Source of the DNA: Umbilicaria muhlenbergii
Lineage: Eukaryota; Ascomycota; Lecanoromycetes; Umbilicariales; Umbilicariaceae
Reading direction: 5' to 3'
DNA: 64,000 nucleotides
Assembly: GCA_000611775.1 (NCBI GenBank)
Contig: KK106982.1
Coordinates: 5,226,391-5,290,390 of the forward strand
In this document: positions 11,585 through 22,863 of the stretch, in pieces
How positions within the stretch are numbered: the first letter of the stretch is position 1
Layout of the letters: every line of letters starts with the position of its first letter
Notes under the pieces: generated by a model
The model's input: the letters and a program-made list of their open reading frames with translations, nothing else
Told to the model about the DNA's origin: nothing
Database searches by the model: none
Program-made: the position numbers and the translations under genes

Positions 11585-14549
11585 TGATTTCCTCACAATT
11601 TATTCTTACTTCTGAAGATGATTGAGCTTCAGCTTCACAGTCAACTTCTGTTGATCTCTTATTTATCACTGAACCATCATCAGCATGTCTTTTATGAAAC
11701 AGAAAGGGTGATTATGTTCTCTGAACCTCTGAGTTTCATGATGAATTCAAAGAGTGGTGAGAGAGAATGAAATGAAGTCAGGATACACTCAAGAAGGTGA
11801 TAAGACACAAGTCTGTTCTCTGAGATAATACAAAGTGAAAGATTCTGCTGTGAGCATCATATCATGAAGTTGCTGAAATTAAAACTGAGAAGCCTGCTGT
11901 TATCTGTAAACTTTGTGAGAAAGTTCTGAAACATCTTAATCTTAATGATGCAGAGAGCAATGATATGACAAAGCATATCAGCATCAAAAATTGTGAGGTG
12001 AATCAAACAGAGCAGATGACTTTTCCTCAGTTATTACAAAAAGTACTGACTTCTTTAAACCTCTGTTATAACAATCTATTTTAATGATATGACTTCAGTT
12101 CATCAACTCTGTACTCATTAAGCCCGCGTTTAGCAGATTTACACAAGAAGCTTTTAAGGATCAACTTGTTTAAATAATCCTTGACCTCAACATGTCTTTT
12201 CACTCAGTTAAACATTCCTCATTTTTATGCTTGCTTGATTTTCTTCAATCTGATGTTGAGGTTTCTCATTGAATCAAGTTCTCTCACCTTGTTAAGAAGT
12301 GAGCAAAGGAACTTAAATAAACTGTATTAATAAGATTAAAATCAAGGATGAAAGTTTCTTTAGCACTTGACTGTTGAACAAGTTCAAATAACCTTGCATT
12401 CCTTGACATCACTGATTACTTCATAGATGATAATTAAGATTATCATGAGGTTCTTCTTGAGTTCTCTCCTCTTCACGGCAAGCATACAGGGAAGAATATG
12501 ACAAAGATGATAATGAATGTGCTTAATAATTATGAGCTCCTGAATAAGCTCCTTGCTATCACAGCTGACAATGCCTTAAATAATGAAACACTGCACACAG
12601 AGCTGGCATCACTGCTATGAAAATGAAAAATTCATTGAAATGAAGACATGAATACTGTCAACTGCATGACACATGTCTTTCAAATATCCGTCAAAGCACT
12701 ACTACACTCACTTAAAGTGTCAGCAAACAATGACAATCCTACAAAGAAGTGAGATGTCAAAACATTAAGTTAATTAAAAGAGGTGCATGAGAAGGATAAA
12801 GACTTTAATTTTACATTTCAAAAGATTTTAATCTTTCTAATGATATATTATAATGATCAATTAACTTTGTGTTCAGGTTCATGCATTAGCCATTGCAGTC
12901 AACTCATCATCACAATGACTTGAGAGATATAAAGTCACTCAGATCAATACACCCCCTCATTTGCAGAAGGGCTTAATTGAAGATGTTGTGACAAGATGAA
13001 ACAGTTCTTTCTTCATGCTTGAATGAGTATATGAGATGCGTGAGTTCAGCAGAGAATGAATAAAAGAGGAAAAGTTTATATGATGAGTTCTGATACTCAA
13101 TGACATTGAATGAGAGCAGGTCAGGTATCTCATCAGTTTATTATAATCATTTCAAAGCTTTACAGATGCGCTGAAAGTGACAGATCAGTTAAACATTTTT
13201 TGCACTTAAATCACTTATAATGAACTTTTCAATCATTTAAAGTGACAGCATTAAGAAGTTTAAAAGTTTAAACTCAAATAATCTTCTAGTCTGCAGGAGG
13301 CTATTGCAGCAGCAAAGAATAAACTTTCAACATATTATGAGTGAATGTATGATGAGCAGAGAGTGTTGTTTGCAGTAAATGCCTGCCTTGATCCTTCTTC
13401 AAAGCTTGATTTGTTCAAGGTAAGCAGTCAACATTTCTAATGATTTATTGTAATAATTTTAAACTTTATATTCTAATCACTACTGCAGGGCGCTGAATGA
13501 GACTCTGAGAATTATGCACAGTATCAACAAGAGTTCCTTGATTATTATGAAGTGAATTATCAAGAACAGGAGACTGTTCAGTATCAATCATGACAGCTCA
13601 CACCTTTTAACATGATGAAGAAATTCCTGAAGAGTGTTCTTCTAGCTTCAAGGAGTTCCACGCTTCAGAGATCAAAAGAGATGAAAAATTATCAAGAGAG
13701 TGAAGCCTCATGATACTTTAATGAAATGAAACTAAAGCATGACAACATTCTTCTTTTATGAAAACAGTTGAAGATCAGTAAGCCTGCTTTATTACAAATG
13801 ATAAAGGACATTCTTGTTATATCAGTAACTGATGTAAATGTGAAGCACCTTTTTTTCATGACATGAGATGTTGTTACTTATCATTGAAGTCACTTCAACT
13901 CAGACACTATATCTGACATCATGATAATCAAAAAATGTGACACTACTCACATTCATGATATGGTGGCACATGAGGAAGATATAAAAAAAAATACTCAAGA
14001 TGATTGATCTCCTCCTGCAGATGAACTCACCCTTAATGATCAAGAATGTGAAACACAATGAGTGAATATGAATGATGCTGAGAGTCTTACTCACATTTCT
14101 TTATCACATGATGAAGGTGATGCATCAAATGTCAGACATAAAGATGAAGGAGGATATATATCAACACATAAAAAAGAAAAACAATGAGTCATTGAAGTAT
14201 TCAGGTATGTTACTTAATGTAATATATTGTTGTCTGTCTAATAAGAAGCAGTGATACTGAGAAGTTAATGAATGAAGATTATGATGTGAATGAGCTGAAT
14301 AATGATGAGCCTTGAGCATTATCATTTGATGTTAATCATATGAGGTCACCTGCAAAGCTACAGAATGTTGCTGATGTAACTGAAGACTTAAATGAGCTAT
14401 CAATTCTATCAGGTCAGCATGATAAACCATTAAACTTAAATTTCATACTCATGAAAACATCAATCAGCTCAAAAGCAAGATTAAGATATGTCTTGAGTAA
14501 CAAGAGGCAGCTGCAAAGAAAACAGCTAAGATTAAAGTCATTAAGATAA
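11585..14549 (+). mobile_element. Dead hAT-family DNA transposon (transposase remnant)
   Basis: In one main plus-strand phase the remnant shows three hallmarks of fungal hAT transposases. First, a BED-type zinc finger at about 11,830-11,990 (ICKLCEKVLKHL, then H and C ligands after TKH). Second, the catalytic region at about 12,360-12,700, with the recognisable segments AFLDITDYFIDD and LLAITADNALNNE. Third, a hATC dimerisation segment at about 13,720-13,890 (KPALLQMIKDILVISV). A clear intron lies at 13420-13488. The frame is interrupted by dozens of TGA codons, most at positions where the family has tryptophan; the one at 12375-12377 falls in the LDCWTS-like motif. CpG is nearly absent. A C-terminal tail may continue to 14549. 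I could not define terminal inverted repeats or an 8-bp target duplication. Function is lost. Confidence 0.85.
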
Positions 14550-14599
14550 ATTGATAGTCTAGATCATTATAATGAATCATTATAATGTATTAATTTCTC

Positions 14600-15900
14600 T
14601 GTGTTTGAATTAACCTTTCCCCGTGTCTCAAAACCACTGACAGTCATATATAAGAAGTCACATAATCAGGATCTCATCAGAATTAAAGAATGAGATGAAA
14701 TGAAACTCCTGTCTTAATCTCAGAGAACAGGATTACTGCTTGATCTTGTATCTCATCTCATCTCATCTCATCCCTTCATCTTGAATCAGGACTCTCATCT
14801 CAGTGGTTACTTTAATTTCTTAAGCTTATATGAGAAAGGTGAGTGAGTTTTTTTATGTATCAGGTGTTCATCTTTTCTAACAGGCAGATGTTCAGGTTTT
14901 GCTTAAACAAAACTGCATTCATGATGAGTGCTTTGACACATAGATGATTGATGAAGCTGAACACATTATGATAGATTTGATGATTCTCCTTGACTTCAAC
15001 TGATTTGATGTCTGAATTGAGGTCAAAGTAACTGATATCTCAGGGCTTAAATGCTGAGTTACTCTTGATTCTGTCATTTATTAAATCAACAGAGTTAAGA
15101 GATTTAACTTCATCTGATGATCCTGATGAGCCTTGTGAGCCTGCTTGTATGTTAATCATGACTGCTGTTACTGCTGTCTGAACATTAACTTGAATAAGTT
15201 GCTGCATTTCTTCTCAAGAGATTCCTTCACTGTTGTTTATCATGCCTGAATCATGAGATGACCTTCATTCACTTTATATTAACTCAGTTTCACTTGTGAT
15301 CTGTTGAATAATGAGCTCATTGAATGATCCTGACATGAATGAGTCATGAGTAAAGGAGTCAGGATGATGTTCTGTTGAGGAATGACATTCTCATTCTCAT
15401 GAGCTTGAGGATGCAGCAGCTGAAACAGCTCCTAGAAGCTTACAGATATCATGATTTAATCATGATTTATCTGTGACTCACTCAAGTGATCAAGTGAGGA
15501 ATTCTCAAGATACTGCTTTGATGAATTAACTGAATTCCTTTAATTGAGCATCTGCTGATCTGATGTTTTCTTGAACAACACAGGTGATGACTTGTTTCCT
15601 GACTGTTGAGATGTCTTTCACTTAATGATGATCTGAGTTGATGAAGTCCTGAAGTTGATAGCTGAGTGCTATCATAGCTTGATTTAAAGCCAGTCAGTTG
15701 ATGTCTGACGTGAACATCAGATTGATGATTTACATGATAAAGTTAAAGCTTTATTAAGACTGATGCTAAGTAAGAAGACTTAACTGTTAAAGCAGTCTAT
15801 GATGCCTTAATGATCATTTATGATGATGTTGTTATCATTTTGTTGCAAGTGATAAAAGATGTCCTATTTTATTTATTAAGAAGTCAGCTTTTATGCTGAC
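14600..15900 (-). mobile_element. LTR-retroelement remnant, gag-like
   Basis: Read on the minus strand, about 15,300 down to 14,880 has a stretch resembling the gag capsid region of fungal gypsy-type elements, with an Asp/Tyr-rich segment followed by a conserved helix (HNVFSFINHL). Upstream, to about 15,900, is a serine-rich N-terminal-like part. It is a broken fossil with many lesions. No terminal repeats are seen. Family assignment rests on resemblance only. Confidence 0.45.
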
Positions 15901-15949
15901 TTCACTAAGTTATGCTAAGTTAAGTTAAAGTAAGAGGTGATGAGGCCCT

Positions 15950-17510
15950 GGTAGAGCTGAGGCTCTGATAAAGTCACAACAGAATGCATGTTGAATCAAT
16001 TACTCAAGCAGTTGATTCATTCAGACGGGCACCTCAATATCAACTTGATTAATAACAACAAGTGCACTCTCCACAACTATACTTGACTAGATGTCAACGT
16101 GAAAGGGATGAAGATGATGATTCAGGCTTACATTCTCTCAGTTATCATGTATGACCTATTATTAAGCCTTAAATGACAAAGACAAGTGAGGATGAACATT
16201 GACTTCAGTGAAGAAAAAGTGTCTATTCAAGATATTAATGAAAAGATGATAATGATTGATTGTTGAGTAGTTTCAATCAAGGTCCTTAAGCAAGTCCTTA
16301 TTGTTGAGATAAAGGAGAAAGATGATGATGACAATGAAAATGATCTCATTGAATCAATCTTTAATGAACTGAAAAAAGATCAGCACTGAGCAGAGATTCA
16401 AGCCCTCATCAGCACAAATCTGACCTTGATATGAAAGAGACAAGCAAAGCAAATCAGTGTCAAGCCTCTGAATTAATAATCACAAGATTAATCTGAGGAG
16501 AAGGAATCAAGAAAGAAGATGAATCATTTAAGCAAGAAGATAAAATTTATGATGATGAGGATTCCTCAAGAATGATAGCTCTGACACTGAAGGATGAAAC
16601 CTTAAAACTGAGAAAAATATCAAGATGATATTTAAAGCTCATGAAGTAACTCATATGACAGCATCAGTAACTCATCCATCATCAATCAAACTGATTGAAT
16701 AAAATATTCAATTAATGTTATCTCAACTATGAGTGAATTACATAAATGCAGCAACACTGAACATCTGATCTCAATATATATTTAAAATCACACTGAGCAT
16801 CAACACCTGATTGATTCAAGTTCATGAGTACAGTCTGGCTGAACTTCTTTTGAGGTATAAGCTGAGATTGACTCATTTCAACACACATTCACTTAAGCTA
16901 TCAACATGAACTGATGAAATGAAAGTGAAAGTGAACAAAGCTCATGACCTTTATGTGATTATTAAAGATGAAAACTGAGGATGTGCTACTGACTCACTGA
17001 TGACGCATCAAGGAAAGAATGAAGTAATGTGAACTACAATTCAAGAATTACTCAAAGCTGAGAATCTGATGTTAATGAGAGATACTCAGTTAAATAATCA
17101 ATGAGAAAGGAAATTGAAAGCAAGATAAAAAGAACTGAGGATACTGATTTAAATAATGAAAAAGAATCTCAGTGACTGAATAAAGATACTTTACAGTGAT
17201 GAGAAGCTCAAGAGATATCATATGCAAGACATAAAGAAGTATATAATTCAACTTCAGATCAGAAAAAAAGAAGAGATTTAAACATATAAATCATTAAACA
17301 ATGATAATCAAGATGATTCAAAGCTCATGAATGAAACAGCAATGACAGCCTTGTCACATTCATTCTATGACATCACCCCTACTGTTCAAATGAAATGAAC
17401 TGAAATGAAGTATGCAGGAGTACTGAGTCAAAGGGCAGTGATATTATCAACAACAACATATTAAGTGAGCTTGATATTTCATGATAATGAGGGGGTGATG
17501 CTATCATGAA
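15950..17510 (+). mobile_element. LTR-retroelement remnant, retropepsin-like and downstream part
   Basis: On the plus strand, about 16,000-16,250 resembles a retropepsin-type aspartic protease as found in fungal gypsy elements (a LINNNKC-like segment, then YDLLLSLK). Downstream to 17,500 is a charged coding-like region without a known domain. It ends near a purine-rich GAGGGGG run at about 17,491, which resembles the polypurine tract of a 3' end. It is broken by many lesions. It stands back to back with the minus-strand gag-like remnant, so the two are probably different insertions. Confidence 0.45.
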
Positions 17511-17522
17511 TACCCTCAATAC

Positions 17523-17632
17523 AATGATTGCTCATGCTCATGATTGCTGCTCATGATTGCTTACACTTACTTAATATAATGATTGCTCATGCTTATGATT
17601 GCTGCTCATGATTGCTTATATTTACTTATCAT
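17523..17632. repeat. 55-bp tandem repeat, two copies
   Basis: Two adjacent copies start at 17523 and 17578 with AATGATTGCTCATGCT; inside each, TGATTGCTGCTCATG recurs. It lies just after the 3' end of the retroelement remnant. Confidence 0.75.
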
Positions 17633-18235
17633 TAAACTGAGCTCCTGACTGAGCTCCTGACATTCACGCTAATATGAGCTCATTGCATCAATAGAATTAT
17701 CACATCATTACTTTTTATATTCAGGAATCATGACAGAGGAGTTTAACTTTACTTAATCAAATCTGATATGACATCTGATGATGAAGTTCTCTCATATGAT
17801 GTCTGAAGATGAAGTTCTCTCAGCCTTACTTCACTTAAGATGATTTAAATGATGAGATGATGATAATTCAAATCTGACTTCTACAATCATCATTTCATCA
17901 TTATTTCTTCATCATAATCAATCATCATGACTTACAAATAAGCTCACAACACCCTTTAATCATTAAAGTTTTAAGTTATCAAGCTTTAAGTCACTTCTGG
18001 CAATGATTTCACCTCAAACTCACTTGAAGATCAGTCTCTGAGCTCATGAAAATTTCACTTTAAACTCTTCTTCAAAACATGCCTTCAAACCTCACCTCAC
18101 CTCACTTCACATCAAAGGAACGCTTAACATAAGCACTCTGATTCAATCAGATAAAAGAAGCTGTTGCTTAAATTCAGAAATAATCATCATCAACTTATGA
18201 GTCATATGCTTTTATCAGATTAACTCAACTGATTC
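17633..18235. other. AT-rich repeat debris, no gene seen
   Basis: Low CpG and simple TCA/TGA-rich sequence continue here. A short direct repeat built on GATGAAGTTCTCTCA occurs near 17780-17820. No open frame or recognisable element part is visible. Confidence 0.5.
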
Positions 18236-19480
18236 ATGATGTTGAGCTTCATCTTAATGAATCACGCCTCAGGCGCTTCTGTGAGCAACACTTTAACAGA
18301 TAAACTTTCAGTCAGCAGAGCAAAGTTCATTGACTGCTTCACTGTTATGAACATCACTGATAAGATTGACTTGATGAGATTGATTCAATGTCATAAAGAT
18401 GCCCTCATGAACTCTGCTTCAGTCAGAAATCTCACTGAGCAGGAGAAGATGATTCACATTAAACATGTCAAGTACTTAACATCCTGCTTCAATATCCTGA
18501 CACGTGAGGATGAACATTATGAGTACTTCATTCACTTCCCTGATCAGATTAAGGAGATTCTTGAGTATATGATGAATGACTCATTATCTCCTGACCTGAA
18601 CACTTATCATATCAAGAAAGGGATCAGGCCTGATGTCTCAGATGAGACAAAAGCAGCAAAAGAAGTGATGATCAAGGTTGTAAAAAACACTGATAAGCTT
18701 GTGAAGAACACTGCTAAAGCAGTGCTCAAATTGATTAACTTTCATCATGCTGCTTCATTCAACTCAGAGGAACTCAAGACCTCAGCATTAATGAACTTGA
18801 AGATTATGTTTTTCAAGGATAACTTGAAAAAGGGAGTGATCTTGAGGATCATGAGATTGAACTCAGAATTCAAGCATGTTGTTCTCAGGTCCTTTAACAA
18901 GAATGAGTCAATCATGTGTCACCTCATCAATTACAACATTAATGATGTGAAGATTCACAAGACAACTGATCTGAATTACTCTCAGACTCATGAATTTATA
19001 ATCAAGCATGAGGATATAAAGTACTGCATGAATTAAATCAATGCACTCAGGGATGAACAAGGAGAGGAAGCACTCATCTTTAAGAAAATGAACAAAAAAG
19101 GCTGAACATCAGGATGAGGATATCATGACTTTCATCATATGATTTCCTTAAAGCAGTGAAGAGAGCAGTTGAATGAGTTCAAGAAGCACTTACATCATGA
19201 GACTGAAGAAGAGATCTATGAATCAGCTCAGATCTTTAAACATCAGAAGATTACAGAGGCTGCTGTCATCAACTATGTTGTTGCAACCTATACTCAGATT
19301 GCCCCGCTGATGATCAAGCTAATCATGGCCAGACGTGCAGCAGAGGCAACACAGAGCTTGTTGAAAGCTGAGCAGCTGAAGGCGGCTAATGAGTACATGA
19401 TTGTTCTGAACCAAGTACTGAACCAGACAGTTGTGGTTGTGGTGAAAGCTAGTGAAGATAGTGCCACATGGAAAGGGTAG
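18236..19480 (+). pseudogene. Unrecognised long coding-like segment at the edge of the repeat block
   Basis: Two open stretches in the same phase, 18236-19036 (266 codons) and 19169-19480 (103 codons), are separated by 132 bp that also read as protein except for three TGA codons; a TAA closes the first. The first part has an N-terminal low-complexity region and then mixed helical sequence (FIDCFTVMNITDKIDLM). The second is strongly helical and Lys/Glu-rich (QSLLKAEQLKAANEYM). No domain is recognised. It is much less damaged than the transposons to its left, and base composition normalises within its 3' half. It could be a dead host gene, a repeat-borne gene, or an intron-containing gene whose spliced form I cannot predict. 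Confidence 0.5.
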
Positions 19481-20110
19481 TTTGATTGATCCAATTGGCA
19501 AATGCGAGCACCGCTGAGGGTGATGATCTTTTCAGGGAGGGGGAGCCTGTCAAGGGGTTAGTCAGCGCCTTGGCACATTAGTGCCAAAACAGGAGTTTTC
19601 TTGAAGTTTTCTCAAGCTTTGCTTCGAGCTTTCCTAACCACCAGTTAGCAAGTCGAATGAAGCACTTCTTTGCTAGTGGTCCCTATTCAAGTAATTGACT
19701 GAATTGAACCCATCCGTAATCGCCCTTCTTCAATGTCCACGCATTTTCAATGGTGATGTAAACAGTTTAGGCAATGTTCTAGGCCACACACTGCAGCAAT
19801 ACTGTAGGCAGGCGCCCCAATTGGTTTTGAAGATTAGCGATCGATCCCTTACTGTTAAGTCGGTTCCGCCTTTTACATGCGTGTATGCACAGATCAACAA
19901 GTGAGAATGCCGTGTAGATGATGGCAGAGCGCAGTTCTGGGGCTCCGATGTTCTGCAGGGCAATCACAGAATATACATTGGTATACTCTCGTCGTGTCCA
20001 ATGCAGCATCCCCTCTTTACACCACCAATGCATAATCACACCTTCACCAATCAATCAATAGGACCGCATCATGACGTTAGACACGATGCTGGCACCTACA
20101 AGCTATCGAG
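19481..20110. other. Compartment boundary and upstream region of the MFS gene
   Basis: Composition switches here from CpG-poor, AT-rich to normal coding-arm sequence. No gene is supported; the short frames present are incidental. It probably contains the promoter of the downstream permease. Confidence 0.5.
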
Positions 20111-22325
20111 ATGTCTATAAAGTCTTTCACCTCGACTGATCACCTCAATGGCATTCGTCCACAAGAAGACGCGGCGGCAGCAACCACCACAAGCACCACA
20201 ATCACCGAAAGAGCTGATAACGCCCGTCCCACCATGCGCTCCAAAACCGTTGAAGATCAACTCCGCCGCAAGGTCGATCTGCGCTTGTGTAGCATCGCCG
20301 GCATCCTGTGTAGTCTCCTTCTACTTGACAGCGGAGTCATCTCCAGTGCTTCCGTCACGAGTATGATAGACGATCTGGGACTGCAAGGAAACAGGTTTTC
20401 GGTTGCTATCTTCACCTTTACTATCGCCTCGGTGACTTTCCAGTTACCGTCGACTATCGCAGTGAGGCTGTTTGGGCCAAGGATTTGGTTCGCGGGCACC
20501 ACCGTTACTTTTGGGGTTATTACCCTGGTATGGCGCTCTGGATTGCGGAGCGTATCCTCTGCTGAAGGATACCAGTGCACTGCGTTTATCCGAACCTGGA
20601 AGCAGATGATTGCTATGAGAATCTTGCTCGGGACAGCTATGGTAAGGCGCAAGATATATACTGGTGCCTCGTTCACTCATAGTCCCTATAGTCTGGCATA
20701 TATCCAGGACTCCTTCTGCTGATCTCAAGCTGGTACACAAGGGGTGAGTCACGCACTGACTGGACCATTCCGGGAACTCAATTGAGAGAAGCGTTCAGAG
20801 GAGCAGCAGCTTCGCTTCGCTTTCCTGCAAAGTGGTCAAGTGTTTATCCTCGCGACTGGAGGCATTGTCAACTTTGGCGTAAGTCTGAATTCACAGGTAA
20901 AGAAGACCACAAAGCACGTATTGCTGATGCTCTGTAGTTGAACCATCTTGACAAACGTGATAACCTGAGAGGCTGGCAATGGATGTACATTGTACAAGGC
21001 ATGGTCTGTATTCCATGTTGATTTCTTTCTTTAGACCTCCTGACAGCTCGTAGGTGGCTATAGTCATGGGTATCGTCACCTACTGGTGGATGATCGATTT
21101 CCCCGAGAACGCAAATCGAAGCTTCCGCTTCTTATCCAAACAAGAGACGGACCTGGCGGTAGCGCGCATCCAGAAAGATCGAGGAGATGTTGTGCTCACC
21201 CCTTTCACATGGACAGAAGTACTGAAACACTTCCTTGATCCAAAGATATATGGCTTCGCGGCCCTGTGCTTCTTGCTCGTAAGTTTGACTGATACTTTGC
21301 TGAGACAATGTTCCAACAATCTGACCCTGTTAGAATCTTGTCTCGACAGCCCTATCGTATTTTTCGCCGATCATGTATGATTCTCCTCCTAGGCCGCGAA
21401 ACCAGTTCTGCTGACAATGTTATAAGCCTCCAAGGCGGGATGGGTTTCACCTCAAACCAAGCCATAATACTATCTGCTCCTGTAAGTCCCATCAAGACGG
21501 TCCTTAGAACATGTGCTGACTCTGACAAGCCATACTATTATGCTGTCATCCCCGCACTCATATCCTCCCGCATTGGCGACAGTGAGTGTTCCAGCTTCCC
21601 AAGAACGTCTTCGTAACTACATGGCACTTACCGGGGTAGAATACCGTCTGCGAGGTCCAGTGATCACCTTCAACTCGTTATGTTTCATTGCAGGCTTTTC
21701 GATGCTGGGATTTTCCAACCAAGTCACCGTTCGCTACGTTGGGATCTACCTTGCGACAGGCGCCTATGTCTCCAACTGGGCCGCTTTGAACAGTTACCTG
21801 GCGAATAACATTACCGGGTAAAGCCCCTTGCGGTTGCACCTAGACGTGCCCAAGCTTACCACTGGATAGGCAATGGAAGCGTGGTGTGAACGCCGCTGCA
21901 GTAACTGCGTGCAATGGTCTCGGAGGTGTTGCTGGGAGCTTCATCGTTCGACAGACGGAGGCTCCGCGCTATATGACCGCCATCTGGGTCTCGATAGGGT
22001 AAGGTGTGACAGCGCACTGTCTGGAACTACTGCTGATTTTGTGTATCAGCTCGCAATTTCTTATGATCGGCATTGTCTGTGCATTCTCCGTGTACTTTTA
22101 TACTGCCAACAAGAAGCAGGTCAAAGGGAAGAAGGTCATTGAAGAGACTGTAAGTTGAAGGTGCCGTCGCGCAATCTTAAGAAATGAATATCTGATCTTC
22201 AGCACAGGAAGGCTTCCGATTTACCTATTAGCATATTTCGAACTTGGACCTATGCTTGCATTGAGGGGGAAGGTCGGGAATCAAAGATTACCTTACGAGT
22301 CCATTATATGAAAGCCGATCAATGA
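20111..22325 (+). CDS. Dal5-like MFS permease (anion:cation symporter family)
   Basis: A plasma-membrane transporter of the major facilitator superfamily, nearest to the allantoate/vitamin permease (Dal5/ACS) group; the substrate is likely a carboxylate or vitamin but cannot be fixed. The reading frame is split by about twelve short introns, all supported by protein continuity, for example 20528-20573, 20642-20691, the one opening with GTATGATTC near 21376, and the one ending CTTCAG near 22202. Family segments are visible in order: DSGVISSASVTSM in TM1, FQLPSTIAVRLFGPRIWF (TM2 and motif A region), RGWQWMYIVQG, IDFPENA, AALNSYLANNITG and the diagnostic TEAPRYMTAIWVSIG in TM10-11. No lesion was found, so the gene looks intact despite its many short raw frames. 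The start at 20111 is the first ATG in phase; the stop is at 22323. It is the first normal gene beside the repeat block. Confidence 0.85.
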
Positions 22326-22863
22326 CTGTGACTACTTGTGAACAAAATATCATATAAGACGCAACGGATAAGGTAAGATAGAAAAGCTCGGCTCCACGGG
22401 CAAACACAGACAGAGAAGACTATACACAGTGTCAAAAGGGAGTTATAGTGAGGAAGGAGTAGAAGAGTAGATAGTAATGCCAGACTGTGTTATTTGGAGA
22501 GCGAGACTTGCCCAGCGTCTCAGCCCTGCGAGCCTGCTAGGTTGTGCGAAGACGTGGACCGTGAGCAATCAACGGAATCTGCCGCCGTTGCCGGCGGATC
22601 GTTGCTGGATACTTGGGAATCAATTACTCTTCCATCATGCGACAACAGCTTGCCTTATCTGTGCGGTAGTGTAATGGCCGGGACATGGTAACAGGTGTTG
22701 TGGTCAAGACATCTGGTGACCGTTGAAAACCCAACTGCTCCTCAACTTCTCCCACGACCAGGATCAGTCCCAACGACATCATCACCTCAACGCCATTACA
22801 AAAATCCTCCGGGGACGACTGGCGTATGACTGGCAGTGCTGGTAAACCGGGCCGGCCGACGAG
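22326..22863. other. Intergenic region upstream of SLA1
   Basis: About 540 bp with no supported gene; small overlapping frames on both strands lack recognisable sequence. It holds the 3' end of the permease transcript and the SLA1 promoter and leader. Confidence 0.5.

Noticed and set aside
20111-22325. MFS permease as a pseudogene
   Set aside because: Raw frames look fragmented, but every break coincides with a GT-AG intron that restores conserved transporter sequence.
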